Origin: Lycium barbarum
Lineage: Eukaryota; Streptophyta; Magnoliopsida; Solanales; Solanaceae
Assembly: GCF_019175385.1 (NCBI RefSeq)
Contig: NC_083337.1
Span: forward strand, 18,957,885 to 19,021,884
DNA length: 64,000 nt
Direction of reading: 5' to 3'
Positions 38,432-50,229 of this stretch are shown in pieces. The notes below the pieces were generated by a model. The model ran no database searches. It was not told the origin of the DNA and was given only the letters and a program-made list of their open reading frames with translations. How positions within the stretch are numbered: position 1 is the stretch's first letter; each line of letters starts with the position of its first letter. The position numbers and the translations under genes were made by a program.

Positions 38432-38999
38432 AGGAAGGACATATGCCTGCTGATGTGGCATGCCTCATTGATCAGAAAACCTATTTATCTTTTTCTCAAA
38501 TTTTTCCTTTTCCCTTTTCTTTCTATTAGATAAAATTACTAGGAAAAAAAAAACAATGTGTCGGTACTTAAGCATAGACTCCAACAATCTTCTCTTAAAT
38601 TCACCAATAACTGTCATCATAGAAGAGCCGCCCTTCCCATAATGTACCTTCCTCAGCATGAAGAATGCAAATATCTACCAGAAATTTCCTCCTTCGATTC
38701 ACATGCCCTACAAGAAAACCAGTCGATATTCCTTATCTCTCTCCCCTCTCCTCTTTCTTTTCCCTTGTCCGTCTAAGAGTTACATCTAAAAGTCTTTCTC
38801 TCCTTCAACAATTTGTGCTTTCTTCTTCAACTGCTCTTTCTGAATTAGCTTTGTTATTCTGGTGCAACACTTCACTTATCATTATTATTGCATTGAATAG
38901 TTTGTTATTCCATCTTGTGTTCTTATTATTTATATCTTTGTACCTGAAATGTGGAGAAGTGAAGAATCAGGACCTACAGAAATCACTGTTGAAACTTTC

Positions 39000-41900
39000 T
39001 GTCACGACCCAACCCCGTAGGCCGTGACTAGTGCCCGGTCTGGGCACCCGAACCCATCTATCAAATATTATCTCAAATTCTATCAAACACATTCTAGAAT
39101 ATAGCAGAAGCCGACAAGGCTTTATTTGAATTTTAGATAATTTCCAGAAAAATTTCGGCAGAGTCTCCTTTGTTTTACAGACTATCCCATATACCCTGCA
39201 CGCAGAAAATACCAACAAAGGACCACACAGGGCCAGCGAAGCAACATTTAAACATATGCGGACCGGCCGCCGCGGCGAATGGGATCGCCCAAACACAACA
39301 TATACACGCATCTGTACAGAAAGACCCCAACCCACAAACATGTCTACAGACCTCTAAACAGACCAACAGAATTATATGGCGGGACAGGGCCCCGCCATAC
39401 CCATGAACGAGAATATACATATATAGAAGTGACAGACTGTACCAAAAGATGGCTCTGAATAAAAGAGCGCTCCAAATGGCAGAAAAGATATCCTAGACAG
39501 ACGGATCGGCAAACCTGTCGTCGGTACCTGCGCGGCATGAAAACGCAGCCCCCGAAGAAAGGGGGTCAGTACGAAATATGTACTGAATATGTAAAGCCTG
39601 AATTACATAAACAAACTCATAACTGGTACAGAACGTGCAGAAAGTAAACAGAAAATCCAAAGTATCAGATATATATTTTCAAAACATGCAGAGTGGGTAC
39701 AGAAGCATATGACATATCAAATCTGGCCCCTGCCAAGGGACTCGGCACCGGCAGACAGAACGTGGCCACCCTCCCGACGCTGGTGCCACAACACAGAAGA
39801 ATCAGAAAAGGGGCATAACCCCGTATCATAATACGTCATATCAAATGGCCATAGCAAATCATATCAGAACAAGCGGACATGACACATCATACTCCACAAA
39901 CCCATGTACGCGAATACCTACCCCCTCACATCGAGGCACGACGAACAATGCAGAGGATCACGCTTGACAACATATCCTGGCCCGGGCTCAGTGTGGGAAA
40001 CATTGGGGCATCCACGAATGGAGTAGTGAGAGACTAATGCAATTAAAATATCATAAATGTTTTAATAGACTCGATGAGGCATATCAAAGACAAACCGATC
40101 TAATGAAGTCGAACGGGAACATAGTAAACGAGTTTCGGATATCATAATGAATTACAGAAGTTTAATCTTTCTGAAATCGTTCCGAGTGTCAAAACAATTT
40201 ATCGGACTCAGTGGAATATTTAAACCAATGTTCGTTAGGTAATTAGAATAGTAGTCAAAACGTTTCTTTTAAAAACTGCTCGAAAAGAAGACTTAAGTAC
40301 ATTAAGGGCAAAACCGGGGATAGCGGGCCCGCCTCGGGACAAACAAGGCGGCGGGCTCAAATTATGCCCTCTAAGCTTATGGGGTCACCTAAAAGGGTTC
40401 TACGGACATTCTATAGCTTTCCAAGTAATTTAGAGCAAATTTGCATAATCTCAGGAAAAGCATACCAAAATGGTTCAATTCTACTGAAGGAAAAGATGAG
40501 ATTTTTACTTGCGGGTTCCGATGGCCAGAAAGTCTTACCAGGCCCAAACCCGACCCTAACACACTTAGGCATGCCAAAAGAAGGATCGGGGGTAGCTTTA
40601 CATACCTTTCAAGCTCCTTACGCCTCTCCAAACTCACTTCCCGTTTTGTCAAAAATCTGCAAATGGTCAAGTTTACCAATTGTGAGTTATAGATTCTACG
40701 AATTCAACTTAACTCATATATGTCTACCGAAATTTCAGCAGCACCTCCCCTATACATATAGCACCCCCGAGAATTCAACTCGGCCAAAACAATCATCAAC
40801 AACCCAACAACAACACCCACAACAACAACAATCAATATAATACACAATATGACATAACTAGTTCTACTTGCCGACATAATGCCTTAGCCTTTATTTCATC
40901 TTCAATTTCCAAACAAATCTCAATGGTTTCACATTCGTCATTAATCTAGATCATCACAATATAGTTTAGAAGCATTTCATATCGCTTCCTTAAATTATAC
41001 ACCCGATATACATAATATACAACTTTCCGCCAAAGTCATATTTCATCCAAAGCTTCTAATCTTTGGCATACATATTCATAACATGTTTCCAACTTCCAAA
41101 TTCATCAATACTCATCATAATTTGCAACCTAATAACTTCATTTTCATAATGTCGTAAAATCATACTTAAGCGACATAAGTTCCTACATTCCATTTCAAAG
41201 CAAACTCATATCATTTTACTTTCATTTACATTGCAAGAATCACAACAACACAATTAACACACTAGACAAACTTAATCCATTTCCATTCCACACACCCCAT
41301 ACCACACGGCCAAACACCCCACTACCAACTTCTATCCAATTCATTCAATTTTCATTTCCAACATGCATTTCACCACAACCACAACTAGAATATAACATAA
41401 ATTCAACACATTATAGGTATACAACACATATACCCTCACGGCTACACACCATATTCCAAACCCACTTTGAAAACTTCCATTTTTCCACACCATCAACTCA
41501 TTCCCACATACTACAACACAAACAAAACATCACAACACAAAAATAAGGGATGGATTCTTACCTTATCCTCTAGTCTTCTTTACTTGAACAAGTGATCAAA
41601 TTGAGGAACCAAGACTTCTTCCTTCCAAGCCAACTACACCAAGTTGCAAAGGGACTTTGAATTAGTGAAAATCCAACAAGAGAATAATTTTTGGAGTAAG
41701 ATTTTTGCTAGCCAATTTCCTAGGGCAAACCCGAAACTCCCTCTCTTCTTGCTCTTGTTCTTGATTTCTATCCTAAGTCTTCTAATGGATAGAGATGGCT
41801 ATATATAATAATATCCCTTATGTTAATTTAACACATGGGAATTTAATAAAAAATGTGGGCTTGGGCCACTCCATGGCTGACCACATCATGCATTGGGCCT

Positions 41901-42121
41901 AAAATTCCCTTCTATTATTTGTGGCCCAATGACTTATAGTCCATGTTTTGTAATTCCCGAAATTAATTTCCAAATTTACCCTTAGCCTTGTTCCACACTT
42001 CCACGACCCCATTCTTTCATGCACAACTCCTATGTTAAATAAAAATCAAATTTGACCTTATTTCTCAAAAATCCAATATCTTTCAATTTTTTTCAAACGT
42101 GTGAAAACACGGGATATAACA
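39000..42121 (-). mobile_element. Gypsy solo LTR F
   Basis: On the minus strand it starts TGTTATATCCCGTGTTTTC at 42121 and ends GGGTTGGGTCGTGACA at 39000. A perfect TSD, CTTTC, lies at 38995-38999 and 42122-42126. The length is 3.1 kb, with no PBS, PPT or domains, so it is a solo LTR. The start-proximal part shares the CATGAAAACGCAGC/GTACTGA wording of LTRs A and G in reverse. Open frames inside (for example around 39170-39420 and 40364-40840) overlap on both strands and match no family I know. Confidence 0.88.
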
Positions 42122-42126
42122 CTTTC

Positions 42127-43272
42127 AATGGTTCATTTACACTTGAGGTACTATATTCTTCTACTTCTTTGTTTTTATTATTGTGTATTCAAGGTTTCTG
42201 GATTACATGGCTTTGTGACTACTTTATAACACTAGTTAAGAATTGATGGATTACAGGCATAAACAATGGAAGCAAATAACCAGGATCGAATTTGCATGAA
42301 ATATAGACAACATGTCACAGATTTTAATCAAACATAAAATCGTTACTCATCTCTTGAAGCGTGACTGCGACCACAAATCTAGCCTTCAAGCATGAAATAT
42401 CCCACATCAGCACTGCACGCCGATTTCGTAGTCTTCTACTATGTATTCTAAATATTCTATGAACTAGAATACCCGAGTGGCGAGTATTGCAGCTGGAAAA
42501 AGTCTCTCACGTAGGGCTGAAAAGCCTTGTATATATACACACATTTTGAGTGTAAAACCCTAGCAAAAAACGTGTGGCTTTTCCTTGCCCACCAAGAATA
42601 TTATTTTCCTTGTTCTAGAATATTCAGACATAGTAGGGACCGCAGATTTAATAATGAGGCTTCCTATTGTGATATTAATTCAGAATACGAGAGAATTAAT
42701 CCTATCACAATAAATTACAATTTATTTCACTAAAAAATTGTAACTGCACTCCTCAGTTTAATTTCTAAATCATACATTAAAACTTATTTAACTCCCCGTG
42801 TTAAGATTACAAATACCAATCAATTAAATTAAATTACTGAAAATTTAATTCATTGACTAATTCAATCTTTTATATTTCCGCTTAACTTATATCATGTGAC
42901 AGATACAAAATCCATCTGCAGGGTTTTCATATGAGACTTATAAGCATCCATATAGGGGTATCATCAATCTCAAAGTCGAGACATGGATTCTATCAACTGA
43001 TTATTATTTCACAAATATATTTTGTCATTATCCAATTTATCAGGAATATATTGACTCGCACCTTTTAATAAATCAAAATAATGAACAAATCACATTTATC
43101 ATAATAATCATATTAAGATTAAGAGCATAAGTACATTTAAGGAGCTAGAGAGGTTGTTTTATATATTCAGTACAAAAACACTTATCTCTACTTGGTCCAT
43201 TCAATACAATCAAAATGTACTAGCACAAGAAGTCGGAACGATACCATTCCCATAATGAAGATAATTATATTT
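42127..43272. other. Unclassified repeat, possibly a degraded minus-strand copia LTR
   Basis: Positions 42127-42246 continue the host sequence interrupted by F. From about 42247 the text (GGCATAAACAATGGAAGC ... ATGTACTAGCACAAGAAG) recalls repetitive Solanaceae DNA with a minus-strand TATA-like element near 42531-42540 (TATATATAC). I could not find both ends or a TSD. No gene is supported. Confidence 0.35.
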
Positions 43273-44788
43273 TGTCACGACCCAACCCATCGTGATGACA
43301 ACCATACTAACCCCCTGGGTGGGCGAACCATCCCCTTAACCAATTATGGTGGGCGAACCATCCCTTTAACCAATTATTCATTCATTTAACCAATTATAAA
43401 TCTATAACAAGAATTAAAACCATGAAACTGCCTAGTCATGCCATAAATAAAATAAAGATGCGGAAGTCAAACTATTACAGCCCTAAAATCCAAAAGTCAT
43501 TGTACAAGGACTCTAAATATAAAGTTGTTAAGAAATAATAGCTGCCTGATATAACATAAATGTCTGAAATGAAGTAGACATCAAGATAGGAAAGATCTTC
43601 AGGCGGCATGGCATGGATAGGAGCTCACCCTCTGATCTGGACAGGAAATAACATCAAGCTAGATGTGAGGTCTGACGAAGTCTCTGGCACACAATCTGCA
43701 CTAAAAAAGGGTGCCGCAAGGTAGTATTTGTACAAACACTATGTACTGGTAGATATCATAGGCCGACTAAGGTTAGTATCATGCATACATTCATAAAATC
43801 AACATAATAGGCAGATAGGCACAACAACACAACAATATCAAGAATCAATCATCAGCAAAACAATAATGCATTACAAAAATAAGATAAGTCCAATGCAATG
43901 CAACCAATGATAGTATCTCAACCGTGCACACATGCCAACAACTATTTTCTCTCATTAGTCATGGCCTGTGGTGTCCATGTACCACTCTCTCTAGAACTGA
44001 CCTCGGATCACGAGCCCTTATTTAGGCCATATCCTCACCCTGTCAACTGTGCCGTTATATATATTTTTGTAACTAATCACAATATGCGTCTCAACGTATT
44101 ATATATTGACTCCTTCCTTCTCATAACACAATAATTTCCTCTCAGGTTTCGGTACATAAAGTAATGACGACAAGCCCACAGAAATAGAAATCATACCAAC
44201 CTAAGTGATGTCCAACCAGGCGATATGTCCGAAGACCTAATCATCCTTTCTCCCATCAATTCTACTACATATATAATCAACTAATCAAAGTGTAACTCAA
44301 GTAAACCATAACCTACCTCAGATGCAGAACTAGGACAATTGCAAGCTACTCCACTAGAGCTTTCCCCTTTTGTAATGCTTTGGAGCGCTCAAAGTCTAGC
44401 AATATAACGCTACGTAAGCAATAGACCATCTGATCAAAATAAGAATAACAATTGGGGAAGAAGACCCAATTACTTATACCCATTTCAAATGGGTGAAACC
44501 ATCATCTAATGGTAAAGTTATCATAATCTTAATCCCTACAATCATACTCCTCCAATTTATGGGATTCTAATCAATTTACCCCTTTCGAAATAAATTTTAG
44601 GCCAAAGTTCCCATTTTTGGTGGAACCCTAAGTCTCAATACACAATTCTCATCATAAATAATCAATTTCCCATCCTAGAAAGTGATCACCTACGCTCCTA
44701 GATGATTAAACAACAATAAATTCAACAACCCATCAATTGTTCAAGGGTTTACTAATTCTAGGGTTCTAGTCTTTTCATCCACCATTGG
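43273..44788 (-). mobile_element. Gypsy LTR J, 3' part, interrupted by LTR I
   Basis: The plus strand begins TGTCACGACCCAACCC, the inverse of the usual gypsy LTR end. The terminal 70 bp contain a direct duplication of GGTGGGCGAACCATCCC. Homology in style and order with LTRs B and K continues to 44788, where Ogre-like LTR I starts. The left flank is TATTT (43268-43272); the matching TSD would lie beyond I and is not seen. Confidence 0.7.
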
Positions 44789-45449
44789 TGTAACGGTTCG
44801 CATTTCGCGAGCGGGGTTAGCGCTCGGAAAGCTACTTCGAACTCATTGATGCTCATTCGGACTTTGTTTTAAAAGAGTCGCCGCCTAATTTTTAGGAAAT
44901 TAGGAAAACCAGTTTTGATGAGTTTATTCATACACCGTGAAAGATACTTCGTAATCCAAAGTTCCAGGTAAGGGTTCTGGTGATCCTCTAGGGAAGGTGT
45001 TAGGCACCCTAGAATTAAGGATCCATACTATACGGTTGACCTTCGAATTCCAATGTATGAGTATTTGCATGAACTGTTTATTTAGTGTTTATTCCCGCAT
45101 TTATGAAATCTGTCATTTGCATATCATTTTTTGAAAGTGAATTGAATATATCCCCTTTATATATAGGGTATTTAGATTCGGACTTATAATATCCGGATAT
45201 AAATAGTTTCCTTTTATATATAAGGATAGTATGGATTGCAAAATATATGAAGAGTTGTTTATATTTAAGTGCGGAATGTAAACATGTTTTGTTCATGCTT
45301 GACTCATACGTTGCTCGGGTTAATCTGTTTAATACGTTTTAGAACATCCTGTCCAAAATTTTCATGTTTTTACGAATGATCTACACGGGTTTTAACTTGT
45401 ATATATATGAGAGAGGCTTTGCCTTTACATAAAAACTAACCTTTTTTTT

Positions 45450-46030
45450 TGTTCTTGAATTTAAAGGCCCAACACTTGTAATAAAGAGGTTGCATTTTCT
45501 TTACGTGGGCTTGGCCCAAATTTTATTTATTTCTCATTTTTGAAAATTAATTAAGTGCAGTCTAGGAAGATGTGTTGGTTTCTCAATTGGGCCTTAGCCC
45601 CAAAGTTCTCGCTTTTCACTACTAGGCTCAGCCCAAAATAGTCATTCCTTTTTCTGAAAATGTGGCTTTAGTTGGGCCTTAGCCCAAAATTCTCGTTTTT
45701 TCCTACTGGGATCGGTCCGAAGATTTTTATTTGTTTTAGAAAAAACAAACTGAGTTTCAAGGAAATGTTCTTTTGGTTTAAACATTAATCTGGTTTATTC
45801 AAGAAAACTGTGACAATGTTCCATAATGATGTAATCCCCTTTTATCCTCTTTATTTAACTTGTATGATATTGTTTACTTAGCCATTTTTACTTTAAAAAT
45901 CGTTGATACTACGCTTGGGTTTGAAAATTGTGTGGGGACCTGAAGTCGAACTAAACGGCGTAGGCACCGTTGTCCTAAGACGACTAGATCATAATCATAA
46001 TGATTCCAATAATATATATGAGTTTTTTAC
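45450..46030. other. Single diverged counterpart of the 630-bp satellite unit in LTR I
   Basis: This lies between the two blocks that flank the array in LTR E. It shares ordered words with the monomer: CTTGGCCCAAA, CAGCCCAA.ATAGTC, CTGAAAAT, ATTGTTTACTTAGC, TTTAAAAATC, GTTTGAAAAT, and a GACGACT/CCTAA pair. The alignment is by eye and patchy, but order and position agree. It suggests that this segment existed once per LTR before amplification in E. Confidence 0.5.
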
Positions 46031-46343
46031 AAGTATAAATACACAACTTTACAATTAAAAGTAACAAGTATAACTTATCCAAATAAATAGAGTAACGGGT
46101 AGGCTAGTGACGTACCAAGCCCCTAATTGGCCATTTTCACACATGGTTGGGCCTTTTACGCATTTAACATATATATTAGTTTCCATTTCTTCGCTGGGCT
46201 CGATCATGACTCAATAGAATTGACTGTAGGCCCAACAGGTTGGTATGTGACTCGGTCCAAATGGCCATGCAATGGTGGAGGAGAAAAGAAACAAAGAACC
46301 CCGGTTAGTTTATATTTACTGAACTTATCACATGTATAACTAT

Positions 46344-46378
46344 GCACACACACAGACACGCGTGCACACACACCCACA
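46344..46378. repeat. CA-rich microsatellite
   Basis: Interrupted (CA)n run with AGACACGCG breaks, in LTR I. Confidence 0.75.
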
Positions 46379-48304
46379 TATTGGTATTCGATTATATGCT
46401 ATTGGACTTCACTGGCAGAGATTTAGATAGTCAAAAGGGAAAAGTCGTCACCATCTGTATTCCCAACACCGCATAAGATCCAAGGGGTTTCATGAACACC
46501 GGGCATGGCAGGACATCGGGGAATGGCTAAGACCAGGCCCCAAATCACGTCAGCTCCCCAAACCAGTATAGCCATAGGATAAATCTGAATCCCATAATCA
46601 TGCATTAGTATGGTATAGATCAACATGTGTGGATATAATGTAATTACTGAACAACACTGGAACCAGCATATATAATGTGAACAAAAAGCATTCCAAAGAC
46701 ACATGATACAGAGTAATTAAAACAAAATGCAATATGTAGGCACAAGATGAATAATGGCCAAAACAAAACTCATGGTCATAAAAATGGAACCAGAACAGAC
46801 ACTGCAACATGTAAATATAAGATAAACAAGACAACATCAAAGCACTTAATCATGGGATAATCCAAAATAGAGTCACCCTTTTTTTTTCTCTTACTTTTGG
46901 GACTTAATGAAATTTGATCCACTTTTAAATTGAATCTGAATGGGGCTAGGCCCATCTACCTTCTAAAATGAGGATAAGTTAAAAGATTAATGCTTAATGG
47001 GATTCCCATCCCCCTTTGCTCATTTAATGAATATCTACCCTATATATGATTGGCCTGCTTGCTCATATATGCTCAATATACCTATGGTATGCACATATAA
47101 TGTGTATACCATGCATGTGCCATGTGTATATCTTCTTCTTTATCTTCATCTATCTATGCTCAGATATTTTTGCTTTTCTAAGATAAAAGCCTCTAAAAAA
47201 ACATGGTTAACCAAACACTTATTCAGTCTTTCTGGATTTTAAAACAAAGTCTAAATCTAGACTGGAGTTTAATCAAACAATTGCAAGATAATTCAGGCAT
47301 CTAATTTTAATATCCTGCAATGGACAAGGCAAGTGTAAAAATTATTCAAAAGAAAAAAAACACTTACACTGTCCATGAATCTAGGCAGTGCTGACCAGGA
47401 AGGACACATATATCTAATGAACTCAGCACATGAGCAGGGCAAAACATGAAGAGTACAAGCCTAATGAATCAAACGACCAATCAGATGAATAGAGAGTGTT
47501 GCCAATTCACAGGAATGTACATAGCATCAAGAAGGTTCAAGCTAAACCAAAATGAGAGAAATATTCAGAATGGGAAACGGGTTTATACTAGGACTTATAC
47601 GTGATGAAGAGGGAACTATGACTTTGGATTGATGTAATATCAAAAATGTAGAATGGCACAAGAACAACCTTACTCATTCAAGCTTCAATTGACTAGCTCC
47701 TCTCCCCTTTTCCAGAAAAAGAAAAAATATTCAATAGCATCAGACAAACTTACTTCTTAATTTTGGCAGCTTTTCCCGATTCTGGCCAGGAAAATTAACC
47801 CTTTGGCATAATGGGGAGGTCCAGAGATTCAAATGCTTTCATATGGCAGATATGTCCCCCATGGACTTATAGAGTGTGTCATGACACCTCTTATTTAGGG
47901 GAGATGTACTGTGGACCAAGATAAACCTGGTCCTTCCCTGTCCCCTCTTTAAGATGTCCTTAAAAGACCCCCTCTATGTCAAGTGGTTCATACCTTATCT
48001 ATGAACAATTATGATTGTTACACCTCGGAAAAGTCCCCGTACATGTACAATGAATAGACTAATGAAGGGTATGAGTGTGCGACGTTTTACTAAGTAGGGA
48101 ATGGCGATTCATGATTTTTTTTTAGAAATAAGAAAGCTATAGAATTCCAATTCAGCCAGTGGTCGTAAAACAGAATACAGCCCGTAAAGTGATTTACGGA
48201 CCGTATACTGCCATCGTCCTCCAACGTTCCAAAAATTTCAACTTTCTGTCCAAAGTTTAAATGGTAAAATACGACCCAGTTTGCCATTTAAACGTTGGAC
48301 AGAA

Positions 48305-50208
48305 ATAACGTTTTGGGAGGCTCTGATTCGTTAAAGAGCACGAAATACATTTTTTACACATTTTTACACTTTTTCAACAATTTATTGATGATTATCATTA
48401 TTTTGGGAATTTTATCAATTTATTGTCATTTTTTCAAGAATCATTATTTTGCACATGTATAGCACAATACTACCATTTTCGTGCAATTAATAATTGTTTC
48501 TTAATTTTATAGCAATACATTTTCATATCTTGCACATTAATATTTATATTTTATACTTACGTTATTATTTATACATGTATTAATTAATTATTATTTTAGT
48601 GCAGTCCGACAGTGTAGAGAAAATTGGAGCAATTAATTTTTAAAAGCGGAGCAAGAATTCGATCAAGTAAAGGTCTTATCACTTTTTTTAAAAAAAGTTG
48701 ATTGAGGTGATGTGTTGGGGACAAAGGGGTATGACTTCATTATTTTTGGACAAAAACAAAGAAGTGTTTGTTTATGTTATAAGAAAAGGGTGGGGTTAAT
48801 TTAATTATTGGAGACACACACATCACACTTGAACACTCAGATTTTTCCTCTCTTCTAAAACCTAAAACATTTTTTCCTCTCTCTCTCCTCACTCCTCTCA
48901 CTTCACGCCGCCACCACCCAAAACCTCCATCTCTATCATTGTCACTTTCATTTTTTTTTAAAAACCAGATCTCCCTCACAGCCGACCACCACCGTCTCCA
49001 CCACCAGCCACGCTCCACCAGCCCACTACGCCCTCCGTTCTCCAACGCCCCGCTGCCCCACTTCATCTCTTTCTCTCTCTCTCTTCCCGTCGCCGTCGAC
49101 AGCCGCCGCCCCTCCACACTGGAGCTTTGAGCTCCGGTGAACTCCGACACACCCAAAAACAGAACAGACAGGGACATCAGCATCTTCTGGGGATGATGAA
49201 TGGCCGATGAAGAAATTTCCGTCGATTTCCAAGGCCTTCCATGTACAAAGACGGGTTTTTATTTTAAGTTTATTCATTATTTCTTTAATTCATCCGATAG
49301 TTATTTATTTTCTTACTAACATTTTTATTAAGTCTCACGCAGGTATCCGGAGTTACTTTTTGAAGATGACACTCAAAAGAAGTTCAAATAACTTCTTAAA
49401 TTCTCTGTTTATATTTTTTTACATTCTTAAATTATACAAGCATAAAATATAGTGAAACTTTACTTTTTAGGGTGCAGGTTGGTGGTATTTATTTATGATC
49501 TGCTTAGGTGATTGCAATTTTATGTGTTTTAGACAAATCAATATTAGGCATTTATTATTTTCGTAGCTAATATTCTTATAGTTATCATGTTTCGCTAGAG
49601 TTTTAATTCAATAGCTTAGCACACTTAAGTAAATAAATAGGGTGATTTGGCTCAATATTTAGGCTTTAGAATATACTCTCATAATTAATTGATTAGGCGT
49701 ACATATTTAGCTAGTTAAATTAGTTAACTCACCTTGAGTGCAAAATAATTTCATGTCCATTTTTTATACCTTTGTCACATACCCAAACTTCTAAGTTTCT
49801 CATAACTTTTTTTTTTTAAAAATAATTATTATATCACATATGTATAAAATACGTATTGCACGATTATTTATGTGAATAGTCATATTAATTATTCTTTAGT
49901 CTAAATTCTACTAATTTTTGTAAATAATAATCAAGCCTTTTTACACATCCCTCTAATAGTTAAATTGGTCCAGCCGGGAACCACATTTGTGGATTCTGAA
50001 GGATGCCTAACACCTTCCCTTCGGAATAATTTGAACCCTTACCTAGAATCTCACTTATTTTCGTAGACCATGTTAAGCTGCATATATTAATAATTTATAG
50101 GTACCCTAGTATACCTTAAATGCTAGGTGGCGACTCTGTACATAATTAATTATTTCAGAGCTCCATAAGTTGTGCTTTGTTTAGCCTCGGTTAAAATGGG
50201 GTGCAACA
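48305..50208 (+). repeat. 5' LTR of element H (start truncated)
   Basis: Homology with the 3' LTR begins at TAACGTTTTGGGAGG (48306) and ends GGTTAAAATGGGGTGCAACA. The TGTTGACACC terminus seen at 55170 is absent here; the sequence to the left belongs to LTR G. A CT- and CCACC-rich stretch (48840-49130) gives open frames on both strands that are identical in the second LTR. I read these as leader sequence and do not call them genes. Confidence 0.9.
50128..50138 (+). other. PBS-like word inside the LTR of H
   Basis: TGGCGACTCTG is identical to the first 11 bases of the real PBS at 50212 but lies 84 bp upstream, inside the LTR (repeated at 57029-57039 in the 3' LTR). GGCGACTC-like words occupy the same place in LTRs C (6262-6270, minus), D (20007-20015) and I (44875-44883, minus, CGGCGACTC), and decayed in E (21136-21144). 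Confidence 0.75.
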
Positions 50209-50211
50209 ACA

Positions 50212-50229
50212 TGGCGACTCTGCTGGGGA
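50212..50229 (+). other. tRNA-Arg-type primer binding site of H
   Basis: TGGCGACTCTGCTGGGGA begins 3 bp after the LTR end. It is complementary to a tRNA 3' end of the form UCCCCAGCAGAGUCG-CCA, as in tRNA-Arg, which is the primer reported for Ogre elements. This supports placing H in the Tat/Ogre lineage. Confidence 0.85.

Larger units (their letters stand above)
37811..38994. other. Unclassified DNA outside LTR A
   Basis: This is the host sequence to the right of LTR A, probably continuous with 4705-4851 before A inserted. It contains a weak 38-bp tandem repeat (37842-38030), a (TA)n run and, from 38432, wording such as GGAAGGACATATGCCTGC that vaguely resembles a Helitron start. No family is established. 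Short open frames (for example 38665-39027) are leucine/serine-rich, overlap other frames and run into LTR F, so I do not call genes. Confidence 0.4.

Noticed and set aside
38413..38994. Helitron 5' end (TA run followed by AAAGGAAGGACATATGCC) carrying a gene fragment
   Set aside because: Only vague similarity; no TC start at an A/T target or hairpin plus CTRR 3' end could be located.
39170..40840. Protein genes inside 39000-42121 (up to 158 codons)
   Set aside because: All lie in solo LTR F, overlap on both strands, and have no recognisable domain or codon pattern.
48740..49277. Overlapping open frames of 83-147 codons in the H LTR
   Set aside because: They are the CT/CCACC-rich leader-like part of the LTR and recur in the 3' LTR at 55850-56180 with the longest frame shortened by an indel. 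They are open on both strands with biased composition.
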